A stretch of DNA of 20,250 nt from Candidatus Methanomethylophilaceae archaeon (GTDB lineage Archaea > Thermoplasmatota > Thermoplasmata > Methanomassiliicoccales > Methanomethylophilaceae): assembly GCA_017455785.1 (NCBI GenBank), contig JAFSYZ010000154.1, positions 1 to 20,250 on the forward strand, written 5' to 3'. This document shows, in pieces, positions 1 to 8,379 of this stretch. Under the pieces are notes generated by a model. The model searched no databases, was not told the origin of the DNA, and saw only the letters and a program-made list of their open reading frames with translations. Both the position numbers and the translations under genes were made by a program. Positions within the stretch are counted from its first letter, which is position 1. Each line of letters begins with the position of its first letter.

Positions 1-3000
1 ACGGAACATGTCAGGCTGCGCTTCGCCTTTCAGACCATTCCCGTACACATAACATCCATGCTTTACGTACGATTCGCCCAGATCATCCACTGTCTTCCAT
101 TGACTGGTCTCTATGAGGTCGCTGATCCCGCATCCGTATGTTCCCGGAGCATCCCCGAATACACGGTACGTTGCTTTCCTGCGCGCTTCATCGATCGGTA
201 ATCCTTCCGTGATGGCATCCACGATGTCCTTTCTCACATTGGCAGCAAGATAATTGACATCATCGTCCTCATCCAACGCGGCTATCATCTGTACGCCGCG
301 GTCGATGAGATTGGACAGATTGGGGAAAGTATCACGGAAAAGACCGCTTATACGCATTGTTACGTCGATACGTGGCCTTTCCAGTTCCTCCAACGGGATG
401 ACCTCGATATCCTTCACCCTTCCGCCGTACTCCGTCCATATCGGTCTCAGGCCCATGAGTCTGAGGATGTATGCGACATCATCCCCTCCGGTCTTCATCG
501 TGTCAGTGGCCCAAAGTATCATGCCGACGGTCTTCGGATACGAACCGTTGTCGTTCAGATACCTTTGGATCATCTGTTCGGCCATCTTGGAACCTATCTC
601 CCAGCTGGAATGCCATGGTATACCGTCGGGATCGATGGAATAGAAGTTACGGCCGGTCGGAAGTATCTGTGCCCTTCCCCTGCCAGGACAGCCTGATGGT
701 CCAGGGGGGATGAAGCCTCCGTTCAGAGCCTTCATGACATTGCCGATCTCGTCGCCCATGTGGCGTATCGCATCGATGAGGAAACCGCATACGAACTCAA
801 GGGCCGGATCAATATCGACATGTTTGTTCTCGAATAGTTCCGAGGCTTTCTTCTTCACCTTGTCTATATCGTAATCCGACTCACGTGCATACTGAATCAA
901 TTGGAAAGTCATGGAATCTATCTCATCGATGAGTTCTCCCTTCAGTCTTCCATCTGGGAGTGTTCCGGAAGGATCGCGAAGCAGTTCCTCCATCTCATAT
1001 CCGTACTGTCTTCCGACGGCCTCGCGTAATGAAGGAACATCTCCGTTAGGATATCTCACCAGGGAATAGGTCATTTCATCAAGACGTTCATCATCCGGTA
1101 CCTCTCCCAGAACGTGCAGTCCGTCCTTGATGAGCGCATCCTTCACTTCCAGTATGTAATCGTAGAGTTTGTCCACCTTGTCGTACATATCGTCGGCGGA
1201 GCATCCTTTATCCAATCCAAGGTCGGAGACCATGTTGAGTTTGACGCACAGCTCAACAATCTTGTCCATTATCGGCGGCAGCTTCTCGCTGAGGCCGAAG
1301 TCCTTAGCTTTGAGATAGGCCTGTACGGCTGTCTCCAGTTCGTTAATCTCATCGTATCCGCCGGAACGGGCCATGGATGGGATCATATGTGTGGTAGTTA
1401 CAGCATACTGTCTGCGTTTGGATTGCATCCCTTCACCGGGATTGTCGATTATGTATGGGTTGATGTTGGGAAGTTTCCCCAGAACTATATCTGGATCGCA
1501 TTCCTCAGACAGTCCGACGCTTTTTCCGGGAAGCCATTCCAGTGTGCCGTGTGTTCCCATGTGAATGACGGCATTCGCACCCCATACCTCCTTCAGCCAT
1601 CTGTACACACCGAGGTACTGATGCGGCGGGGCCGTCCATGGATCATGATAAGATTCTGTTGAACATTTACCGCGGTCCGGCTGGAATCCGATGAATATGT
1701 TACCGTTCACGATCCCGGGGATGAGTTGGCACCCATCTAACGTATGATAGTCTCCGGGTGCCTTGCCCCAAGCTTCCGTGAATCTTTTTTGGGCGGATTC
1801 GGCGATCTCTGAGAACCATTTCTGATACTGCTCAGGTCTTATCAGATCCACGGACACATCTCTAAGTTGATGGTCAGATTTCCATTCGTTATCGTTCGTG
1901 ACACCGTCCAGGAGACGTTGTGCAAGCTCCTTCCCGTTCTCAGGCATCCAATCCAGTTTGTAACCTTCCTTCTCGAACCAGCGGAGCATGTCCGATACGC
2001 TCTGTAGAGTATCCAAACCATATCCTCCGCCCGCAAGGTCCTGTCTCGGCGGATACATGTAGATCAGGATGGCAGCTTTCTTCTCCTTGTTGGGGATGTG
2101 CCTCAATAGCGCCCAACGGTAGGCCATCTCCACTATCGCATCGCATCTGTCCTCGATGGCGACCTGTCTGTATTCCCCAGATTCGGTCCTTTCCGTCCCG
2201 CAGTACGGGAAGGAATCGATCTGCCCGTCATACTCGGGATTGACGACGCTCATGGATATGTCCGCCGCATGGAGTCCGAACGGACTCTCCCTCCATTCCT
2301 TGGCAGAACCGTAGAGATTAATGGCCTGAATGACAGGTACATTGAGCCTTTCGAAGAAATGATCGTCAGAAATCTGTTCCCCTGTACTCGGATTAGATGT
2401 CAGAGTGAGTGCGAAACCGAGGGTGTTAATGACGGCATCCACGATGGGTTTTCCATCTTTCACAAGGTATTCGTCCACGATACGTGAGATACCTATGGAT
2501 CCCGTCATCTCATCCTCATAGGATTTGAAGAATATGGCTAGAGGTTCGGCCCCGATCTCCTTGACCTTGTTCCAAAGGACGTCGATGGCCCCCGTGTTGT
2601 GTCTGAGGAAGAATACGTTGACGAAGGTGATCATTATCACCGGTTTTCCGCTCTTTCCGACATCCTTCAGTCCCTCTTCAAGTGTCATCATGCCTTTGTT
2701 GGGATCATAGATGCCCTGTGCTAACGGGATGACCGCTTCCGGTATCTCAACATCCACATGGTCGAAGGTTTTCAGTGCCCATAAAAGGGAGGAACGGTGA
2801 TTGTCATCGCCTCCAATGGTCTCGAATTTACGTAAGGTCCACCAGTCCTCATCCGATTGGAGGAAGAGGCTGCGTTCCTGCAATGCGACCGCTTCCTCGA
2901 CACCCGTTATTATCGCGGAGACCTTGTTCTTCTCTATAACCTTCCTCAGGTTGGACCAGTGTCTGAAATAGGAGACATCGCCATGGACACTTACGAAGAT

Positions 3001-3180
3001 GAAGTCACATTCCGCCACTTTGTCGAGATAATCCCGCAACTGGTCGATCTCATCATCCAAGGTAACAGAATCGCCTGCATAAACAGTGATATCATAGCCC
3101 TTACTGCGCAATTCTTCTGCAGGGGCGTTCATTACGAATCCAGCATGGGACCCGACTCCGATACAGGCGACCTTCACCAC
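1..3180 (-). CDS. cobN: Cobaltochelatase CobN-like subunit (C-terminus beyond left edge)
   Basis: Large subunit of the CobN/BchH chelatase family, which inserts cobalt into the corrin ring using ATP and partner AAA subunits. Reading the complement of 3180 to 1 gives about 1060 residues without a stop, and the family is usually about 1200-1300 long, so the C-terminus lies outside. Family motifs are clear: HMGTHGTLEWLPGK (about 1513-1572), preceded by YHDPWTAPPHQYLGVYRWL, and later PPGPSGCPGRGR followed by ILPTGRNFYSIDP. The start is one of two adjacent GTG codons (3180 or 3177); a TAA lies in frame shortly upstream and no ATG fits. No Shine-Dalgarno site is visible. The partner subunits (CobS/T or ChlD/I-like) are not in this window. 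cbiC and cbiF lie 5 kb upstream on the same strand, which supports cobalt rather than magnesium, but a chelatase paralogue with another metal or ring cannot be excluded. Confidence 0.9.
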   Translation of the reverse strand, partial: MVKVACIGVGSHAGFVMNAPAEELRSKGYDITVYAGDSVTLDDEIDQLRDYLDKVAECDFIFVSVHGDVSYFRHWSNLRKVIEKNKVSAIITGVEEAVALQERSLFLQSDEDWWTLRKFETIGGDDNHRSSLLWALKTFDHVDVEIPEAVIPLAQGIYDPNKGMMTLEEGLKDVGKSGKPVIMITFVNVFFLRHNTGAIDVLWNKVKEIGAEPLAIFFKSYEDEMTGSIGISRIVDEYLVKDGKPIVDAVINTLGFALTLTSNPSTGEQISDDHFFERLNVPVIQAINLYGSAKEWRESPFGLHAADISMSVVNPEYDGQIDSFPYCGTERTESGEYRQVAIEDRCDAIVEMAYRWALLRHIPNKEKKAAILIYMYPPRQDLAGGGYGLDTLQSVSDMLRWFEKEGYKLDWMPENGKELAQRLLDGVTNDNEWKSDHQLRDVSVDLIRPEQYQKWFSEIAESAQKRFTEAWGKAPGDYHTLDGCQLIPGIVNGNIFIGFQPDRGKCSTESYHDPWTAPPHQYLGVYRWLKEVWGANAVIHMGTHGTLEWLPGKSVGLSEECDPDIVLGKLPNINPYIIDNPGEGMQSKRRQYAVTTTHMIPSMARSGGYDEINELETAVQAYLKAKDFGLSEKLPPIMDKIVELCVKLNMVSDLGLDKGCSADDMYDKVDKLYDYILEVKDALIKDGLHVLGEVPDDERLDEMTYSLVRYPNGDVPSLREAVGRQYGYEMEELLRDPSGTLPDGRLKGELIDEIDSMTFQLIQYARESDYDIDKVKKKASELFENKHVDIDPALEFVCGFLIDAIRHMGDEIGNVMKALNGGFIPPGPSGCPGRGRAQILPTGRNFYSIDPDGIPWHSSWEIGSKMAEQMIQRYLNDNGSYPKTVGMILWATDTMKTGGDDVAYILRLMGLRPIWTEYGGRVKDIEVIPLEELERPRIDVTMRISGLFRDTFPNLSNLIDRGVQMIAALDEDDDVNYLAANVRKDIVDAITEGLPIDEARRKATYRVFGDAPGTYGCGISDLIETSQWKTVDDLGESYVKHGCYVYGNGLKGEAQPDMFR

Positions 3181-3202
3181 GGCCAGATTATGTATGTGTT
3201 AG

Positions 3203-3252
3203 GATAAATGGATGTGTGCCAGCATACCAATTACCCGTATATAGTATAACTC
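3203..3252 (-). promoter_or_regulatory. Putative cobN promoter region
   Basis: The 79-base gap before cobN holds two AT-rich elements on the minus strand: TTATACTATATA (about 3240-3252), which would give a leader of about 40 bases, and a weaker ATTTATCC (3203-3210) placed about 26 bases before the GTG start, which would give a leaderless transcript. The sequence does not decide between them. Confidence 0.4.
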
Positions 3253-3259
3253 TAGGGAA

Positions 3260-4696
3260 TCAGAGGTACCCCGGCTTGTTATCCAACGAATCGAAGAATG
3301 CAGAGACGAACAGGGGGTAGTGTTCTATCCCTTTGTCATCGATGTAGATGTTACTGTCCTCAAACATCACCCTGCGGTCGATTTTGAAGTGTTCGGTTAC
3401 CTTGTTTATGGAGGGGCCGTTCCTATCCTTTCCGGATTTGACCTCTATGGCGACAAGTCCGGTGAACAGTTCCACTACGAAGTCTATCTCCATCCTTGCC
3501 TGTCCCTTGTTGTTCACATAATAGGTCGGTGTCAGTCCGCACTTCATAAGTGATTCTGCTACAGCATTCTCCACGATTGACCCCATGTTGTACGATGTGT
3601 CTGCTGAGAATGTGGCTCTAACAGCCATATCTCCGTACATATGAGTTAATATGCCTGTATCTGAGAGGTATATTTTGAAGACATCCGTCTTGATATTATT
3701 CTTCACCGGAGATGCTATTTCGGTGAGGCCATAGCAGAAGTTACCATATCCGGCATGTTTGATCCAAAGAAGGTTCTCCATGTATGTGTCCGCCGCCTTC
3801 CTGGTATTCTTTGGGCTTATGGTATTTGGTGATATCCTGGAGTATTGGAACTTCTTATTTGTCCCGGCAAGTTGGTATGGGATGGATCTAAAACATTCCA
3901 TTGTCCTTATCGCATTCTCAGGTGTATTGTATTTGGTGATGTCTCTGCCGATCTGTGATACTATATCTTCCAGTTCATCCGATGATCTGGCGAATGTGCT
4001 CTTATCGTTCACGAATTCCTGTACCGAAGCAGGCATCCCTCCTGTTATCTGGAAGATCCTGAACAGATTTGAGAATTGTTCGAACAGCGGTTTATCGATC
4101 TCCTTTTGATCTTTGATGAAATCGCGTACCTTATCGATGGCTTTTTGAGGGATCCCATTGGCCCAAAGGAACTCTTCGAAGTCAAGGGAGGTCATCTGCA
4201 TGACCTTGGCGTCGCCCATCGGGGATATCGGCTCCGGTACAACTCCTTTCTTTTTCTTCCTGGTTACAAGGTTCTCTGTAAGGCCCAACATGGAACCGGA
4301 TGCGATAACTCTGTATCTCCCATCTTTATTGAACGATTTCAGTGAGCTAAGCGCTTCCGGGCAGTCCTGTATCTCATCGAGGAATATCAGAGTATCCTCA
4401 TCATCAATGTGTTCGATCCCACGTACTGTGGATATCGACAGTATGATATTATCCACTGTACGGTCAGATTGCTCGAAAATGGATCTGAATCTTCCGTCCT
4501 CGTTAAGGTTGGCGTAGATATAATTCTTGAAGTTGTCCTTGGCGAACTGTTCGATGATGAAGGTCTTCCCTACCTGACGCTGTCCGTAGACCAAGAGGGG
4601 TTTATCTGTGTTCTCCTTCCATCTCATCAATTCATCATACGCCTTACGTCTGAGCATGATGTGATGTATGAGTACTGGGTTATTAATCTTCTGCAT
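3260..4696 (-). CDS. AAA family ATPase with DUF4143 / PD-(D/E)XK-like C-terminus
   Basis: A 478-residue protein of the widespread archaeal/bacterial ATPase family with an N-terminal AAA domain and C-terminal DUF4143. Walker A is GQRQVGKT (residues 38-45), Walker B LIFLDE (103-108), and a sensor-like ASGSMLG follows at about 132-138. Near the C-terminus D405 and E418-x-K420 (in EIDFVV...AIEVKSG) match the acidic/lysine core of a PD-(D/E)XK nuclease fold. The biological role of this family is unknown; such genes are often strain-variable and sit alone. It is separated from both neighbours by its own control region and by eye is more AT-rich (two sampled lines about 41% GC, against about 54% in two sampled lines from icd and the ABC-F gene). 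The ATG at 4696 lies in a repeat unit; ATG at 4657 (MLRRKAYDEL) is a possible alternative start. Acquisition by transfer is plausible but not shown. Confidence 0.88.
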   Translation of the reverse strand: MQKINNPVLIHHIMLRRKAYDELMRWKENTDKPLLVYGQRQVGKTFIIEQFAKDNFKNYIYANLNEDGRFRSIFEQSDRTVDNIILSISTVRGIEHIDDEDTLIFLDEIQDCPEALSSLKSFNKDGRYRVIASGSMLGLTENLVTRKKKKGVVPEPISPMGDAKVMQMTSLDFEEFLWANGIPQKAIDKVRDFIKDQKEIDKPLFEQFSNLFRIFQITGGMPASVQEFVNDKSTFARSSDELEDIVSQIGRDITKYNTPENAIRTMECFRSIPYQLAGTNKKFQYSRISPNTISPKNTRKAADTYMENLLWIKHAGYGNFCYGLTEIASPVKNNIKTDVFKIYLSDTGILTHMYGDMAVRATFSADTSYNMGSIVENAVAESLMKCGLTPTYYVNNKGQARMEIDFVVELFTGLVAIEVKSGKDRNGPSINKVTEHFKIDRRVMFEDSNIYIDDKGIEHYPLFVSAFFDSLDNKPGYL

Positions 4697-4789
4697 TTTT
4701 ACGTCCGGAAAATTGCAGAAATTTACAATTTTACGGGCGTATTTTTGTAAAAATTTACATTTTTACGGACGTATTATTGAAGTTAGTCG
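4694..4789 (-). repeat. Three 32-bp direct repeats at the ATPase promoter/start
   Basis: Three copies begin at 4694, 4726 and 4758 (plus-strand cores CATTTTTACGTCCGG, CAATTTTACGGGCGT, CATTTTTACGGACGT), spaced exactly 32 bases. By hand, copies 1 and 2 match at 23 of 32 positions and copies 2 and 3 at about 22. On the coding strand each copy contains CGTAAAA(A/T)TG; in the gene-proximal copy this ATG is the ATPase start codon, while the other two read ATG-TAA and TTG-TAA. The middle copy supplies a TATA-like TTGTAAAT about 27 bases before the start. A TGTAAATTTTTACA palindrome lies between copies 2 and 3. The distal copy runs into the 3' end of the ABC gene. Confidence 0.75.
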
Positions 4790-6558
4790 GACACGTCGAA
4801 CTGACTGTCGAACAGTTCTTTGTAAGTTCCACCCTTTGAGAGCAGTTCGTTATGTCTTCCTGTCTCCACAATCTCACCGTTGCTCATGACGATTATCATG
4901 TCCGCATCCATTATGGTCGAGAGACGGTGTGCGATGATGAACGATGTCCTGTTCTCCATCATCCTGTTTGTGGCATCTTTGATCATCTTCTCCGTAAGCG
5001 GGTCCACAGAACTGGTCGCCTCGTCCAGGATGATCATCTTAGGATCACCGATCATCGCTCTCGCGATGGATATCTGCTGCTTCTGGCCCACGGACATGGA
5101 ATCCATATCGCTTATCATGGTGTCGTAACCTTTCGGCAGTGAGGAAATGAAGTGATGCAATCCTACTGCCTCGCACACCCTGTCCAATTCTTCATCGGAC
5201 ACGTTCTCCCTGTTGAAGACGATGTTCTCCCTCACTGTGCCCTCGAACATCCATGTCTCCTGAAGAACCATGCCGAACAGGCCCCTCACCTGTTCTCTGG
5301 TCATCTTCCTTGTCGGGATGTCATCTATCAGTATGTCTCCCGAATCGACCTCATAGAATCTCATCAGAAGGTTGATTATGGTGGTCTTACCGGCTCCTGT
5401 CGATCCCACGATGGAGATCTTCTGTCCAGGTTGTATCGACGCGGAGAATCCATGGATGACCTCCTTGTCCTTGGAGTAACCGAAACGGATGTCACGGAAC
5501 TCTACCTTGCCTTTGATATCCGTTGTATCTACTGTTATCTCCTCGGTAGGCATCTCATCGTACCTCAGGAAGATGAACACGCGTTCTGCTGAAGCGGCAA
5601 CGGACTGCATACTCACCACAGCGTAGGAGATTTGTGAGAATGCGCCGGTGAACAGCTTGACATAGATCATGAATGCGACGATCACTCCTATGGTCGTGCT
5701 GCCTTGTATGTAGAGCATGGCACCGACGACACAGACCAATACGTATCCAACATTGCTTACCAGACCGCTCAGGTGTGATGATATCCCGCCCAGGAACTGT
5801 GATCTGAATGCCGTACGACCCAATTCCTCGTTTATCGAGTCGAATCTGTCGATGGCCTTCTTCTGTCCTGCATAGATGCTGACTACGGTATGTCCGGTGT
5901 ACTGTTCCTCGACGAGACCGTTCATGGCACCCAGGTTCTTCTGTTGTGATTTGAAGTACTTCTGGGTCTTCTTAGCGATGTATTTGATCAATCCGAAACC
6001 GACCACCGCTATCGCAACTGAAAGGATCGTCAGCGGGATGTTCAGAATGGCCATCAGGGCGAAAGAGAATACCAAGGTGGTGATGGATGTGACCAGTGAA
6101 CCTATGCATTGGTTCATCGAGGTTCCCAAATTGTCCACATCATTGGTCACACGGCTCATGATGTCTCCCTTAGAGGATCTGTCGAAGTAGTGCAACGGTA
6201 TCCTGTTCATTTTCCTGGATATGTCCCTGCGGAACATCTGGGCACAGCGTTGCGATACCGTTGCCATCATGTAGTTCTCGAAGAAGTTGAACACCCCGCT
6301 AATGAGGTAGATGGCTATCAGAATGAATCCGATACGGGTGATCTCGTCCATGTTCATGACGCCGGTGATGCCCTCTTGGATCAGGTCGGTCATGTCGCTG
6401 ATGAAGTACGGCCCCGTGAGTGCCAGTGCGGATGATATCAATGAGAGTAATGCGGTGATGATGAACAGTATCTTGTACTTCCCGATGTAGCCGAAGATAT
6501 CCTTCCATGCCTTCATCATGTCATCGGGTTTGTTATTCTTGGAGGTCCCCATCATCAT
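4783..6558 (-). CDS. ABC exporter half-transporter, consensus-site subunit
   Basis: A 591-residue half-transporter of the multidrug/lipid ABC exporter type: a six-helix membrane domain (residues 25-325) followed by an ATPase domain. Walker A GSTGAGKTT (385-393), Q-loop Q433, Walker B with the catalytic glutamate intact (D512, E513 in IILDEATSSVD) and switch histidine H544. The signature is altered: MSVGQ (488-492) instead of LSGGQ. This is complementary to the upstream gene, so the two probably form a heterodimer with one active and one degenerate ATP site, as in TM287/288 or LmrCD. The start ATG overlaps the stop of the upstream gene (ATGA) and is preceded by AAGGAGG; two more in-frame ATG codons follow directly. 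Substrate is unknown; drug or lipid export is the family expectation. Confidence 0.93.
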   Translation of the reverse strand: MMMGTSKNNKPDDMMKAWKDIFGYIGKYKILFIITALLSLISSALALTGPYFISDMTDLIQEGITGVMNMDEITRIGFILIAIYLISGVFNFFENYMMATVSQRCAQMFRRDISRKMNRIPLHYFDRSSKGDIMSRVTNDVDNLGTSMNQCIGSLVTSITTLVFSFALMAILNIPLTILSVAIAVVGFGLIKYIAKKTQKYFKSQQKNLGAMNGLVEEQYTGHTVVSIYAGQKKAIDRFDSINEELGRTAFRSQFLGGISSHLSGLVSNVGYVLVCVVGAMLYIQGSTTIGVIVAFMIYVKLFTGAFSQISYAVVSMQSVAASAERVFIFLRYDEMPTEEITVDTTDIKGKVEFRDIRFGYSKDKEVIHGFSASIQPGQKISIVGSTGAGKTTIINLLMRFYEVDSGDILIDDIPTRKMTREQVRGLFGMVLQETWMFEGTVRENIVFNRENVSDEELDRVCEAVGLHHFISSLPKGYDTMISDMDSMSVGQKQQISIARAMIGDPKMIILDEATSSVDPLTEKMIKDATNRMMENRTSFIIAHRLSTIMDADMIIVMSNGEIVETGRHNELLSKGGTYKELFDSQFDVSD

Positions 6559-8297
6559 TGCGGCGCCTCCTTGTATTCCTGCAAGGCGGCCATCTCACGA
6601 TATATGTCACAGGATTGCATCAATTCACTGTGTTTTCCAGATGCCACGATCCTGCCGTCGGATATGACTATGATACGATCGGCATCGGCTATGGTGACTA
6701 TCCTCTGTGAAACAATCAATATCGTAGACCCAGATGTCTCCTTGCGGATGTTCCTGCGGACCTCCGCATCCGTTCTGTAGTCGAGTGCAGAGAAGGTGTC
6801 GTCGAAGATGTAGATCTCCGGTTTCTTGCAGATCGCCCTGGCGATGGATATCCTCTGTCTCTGTCCCCCGGACAGATTGGATCCCATGTGCTCGATCTCG
6901 GAGTCCAGGCCGTTGTTATCGTATAGATACGAATCGATGCATGCGATGCGTGCGGCCCCCATCATCTCCTCGTCGGAGCAATCAGGCCTTCCGTATCCTA
7001 TGTTGAATCTTGCCGTTCCCTTGAAAAGCATCGCTTTCTGCGTAGCATATCCTATTTTCGAGCGTAAGTGGTCGAGGTCATAATCCTTGACATCAATGCC
7101 GTCCACCTCAACGGTACCGGATGTGGCATCGAACAGGCGGGGGATCAGGTTGAGTATCGTGGATTTACCGGAACCGGTCTGTCCAATGATGGCGACCGTC
7201 TCTCCTCTGTGGACATCGAAGGATATCCCCGTCAGTGTATCATCCGAACTATTGGGGTATGCGAAGGACACATCCTTGAACGAGATGCACAGATCATCCT
7301 CTTTCGATTCGGTTACATCTCCGTCTACGACAGTGATCTTCGTGTCTATGACCTCACGGATACGTTTGCCGGACACGATTGCACGGGGAAGTCCCATAGC
7401 GACATGTGCCAGTAATATGAATGAGGATACGACGTACATCACATAGGATGAGAACACCACCATGTTGGAGAACACGGTGAGGGCGTCGTCTTGTGTCACC
7501 GAATTGAGGATTATGCCGGCACCCAGTATGTAGATAAGCACAGTAAGGATGTTCTGCACCACTCCGTTGAACGGTCTGGTGAATGCGAGAAGGCGTGAAG
7601 CGTAGAGGTTGTTCTCGGTGAGTTCGTCATTGGCCTCGTCCGCTTTGCGGTTCTGATAATCGGCCGCGTTGAAGGCACGTATGACTCTGACCCCGGTGAG
7701 TCCCTCCCTCACCGTGCGGTTCATACCATCGGTGTACCATTGTACTTTCCTGTAACGTGGGATGACATAGAACAGCATGAAAGACTGCACGATCACGATT
7801 GCGATGATACCGATAGCAGTGACTTCGGTCCATTCCCAACTCCCTGTGGCCACCTTGGTCAATGCAATGTAGACCATGACCGGGACCTTGACTATAAGTT
7901 GCGATGTACGCGCCACGGCGTTCTGTACCTGGGTGACATCGTTGGTGGAACGTGTGATGAGACTGTAGATGTTGAATCTGCTCATCTCCTGGGGCGAGAA
8001 CGACTGTACCTTCAGGAACTGCTCCCTACGTAATATCTTGGCGAATTCCGATGCGACATAGGCGGCCACTCCTCCTGCACAGATGGAGCATAGCACACTG
8101 CCTATGGAGCACAGGATCATCCACAGGCCCTCGTTCATGATGAGGTCGGCGGATGAGCCGTTGTTCAGGAGGACGGTGATCCTTGACATGTATCCTGGGA
8201 TCTCCAGGTCGAACCAGACCTGTATGGATACGAATACCGCCATCAGGACCAGCAATGCCCAATGGATCGGTTTGAGGAATCTCAGGATGGACTTCAT
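6555..8297 (-). CDS. ABC exporter half-transporter, degenerate-site subunit
   Basis: First gene of the exporter operon, 580 residues from the ATG at 8297. A longer reading from GTG 8351 exists, but those codons overlap the terminator hairpin and TATA-like sequence, so MKSILRF is the better start. Six-helix membrane domain, then the ATPase domain: Walker A GQTGSGKST (372-380), signature LSGGQ (475-479) intact, but the catalytic glutamate after Walker B is aspartate (D499-D500 in IYIFDDTFSALD) and the switch histidine is glutamine (Q531 in VSQR). Its signature completes the active site of the partner, while its own Walker motifs form the degenerate site. It overlaps the partner gene by four bases, implying co-translation. 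Function is probably export; the substrate cannot be read from the sequence. Confidence 0.93.
   Translation of the reverse strand: MKSILRFLKPIHWALLVLMAVFVSIQVWFDLEIPGYMSRITVLLNNGSSADLIMNEGLWMILCSIGSVLCSICAGGVAAYVASEFAKILRREQFLKVQSFSPQEMSRFNIYSLITRSTNDVTQVQNAVARTSQLIVKVPVMVYIALTKVATGSWEWTEVTAIGIIAIVIVQSFMLFYVIPRYRKVQWYTDGMNRTVREGLTGVRVIRAFNAADYQNRKADEANDELTENNLYASRLLAFTRPFNGVVQNILTVLIYILGAGIILNSVTQDDALTVFSNMVVFSSYVMYVVSSFILLAHVAMGLPRAIVSGKRIREVIDTKITVVDGDVTESKEDDLCISFKDVSFAYPNSSDDTLTGISFDVHRGETVAIIGQTGSGKSTILNLIPRLFDATSGTVEVDGIDVKDYDLDHLRSKIGYATQKAMLFKGTARFNIGYGRPDCSDEEMMGAARIACIDSYLYDNNGLDSEIEHMGSNLSGGQRQRISIARAICKKPEIYIFDDTFSALDYRTDAEVRRNIRKETSGSTILIVSQRIVTIADADRIIVISDGRIVASGKHSELMQSCDIYREMAALQEYKEAPQ
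6566..6572 (-). promoter_or_regulatory. Strong Shine-Dalgarno of the second ABC gene
   Basis: AAGGAGG on the minus strand lies seven bases before the ATG at 6558, inside the end of the upstream ORF. It is one of the few clear Shine-Dalgarno sites in the window, consistent with this being an internal operon gene while first genes lack such sites. Confidence 0.75.
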
Positions 8298-8325
8298 ATC
8301 ACTCGTCAATACCGTAATCGGATTG

Positions 8326-8337
8326 TGATAAAATAAG
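8326..8337 (-). promoter_or_regulatory. Putative TATA element of the ABC exporter operon
   Basis: Minus-strand CTTATTTTATC lies about 35 bases before the ATG at 8297, predicting a leader near 10 bases. It directly follows the hairpin after cbiC, so the same T-rich stretch may also end the cbi transcript. Confidence 0.5.
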
Positions 8338-8373
8338 GTGCTGGATGACACCTCCGAGGGCGTCCTCCAGCAT
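8338..8373 (-). terminator. Hairpin terminator candidate after cbiC
   Basis: Arms 8338-8352 and 8359-8373 can form a stem of about 15 pairs (core TGCTGGA/TCCAGCA, GAC/GTC and GCC/GGT) with one mismatch inside, one wobble, an end mismatch and a six-base loop, followed on the minus strand by a T-rich run. It sits seven bases after the cbiC stop. Confidence 0.6.
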
Positions 8374-8379
8374 TAGAAA

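Noticed and set aside
254..3207. Several plus-strand ORFs of 60-180 codons across the left end
   Set aside because: They are antisense to a continuous CobN reading frame with unmistakable family motifs and encode no recognisable protein.
4726..4773. ATG-TAA / TTG-TAA in the repeats as regulatory minimal upstream ORFs
   Set aside because: They lie at or upstream of the predicted transcription start, so they may not be in the mRNA; repeat duplication explains them.
4694..4789. The 32-base repeats as a CRISPR array
   Set aside because: There are only three copies, similarity runs through the whole 32 bases, and there are no unique spacers or cas genes.
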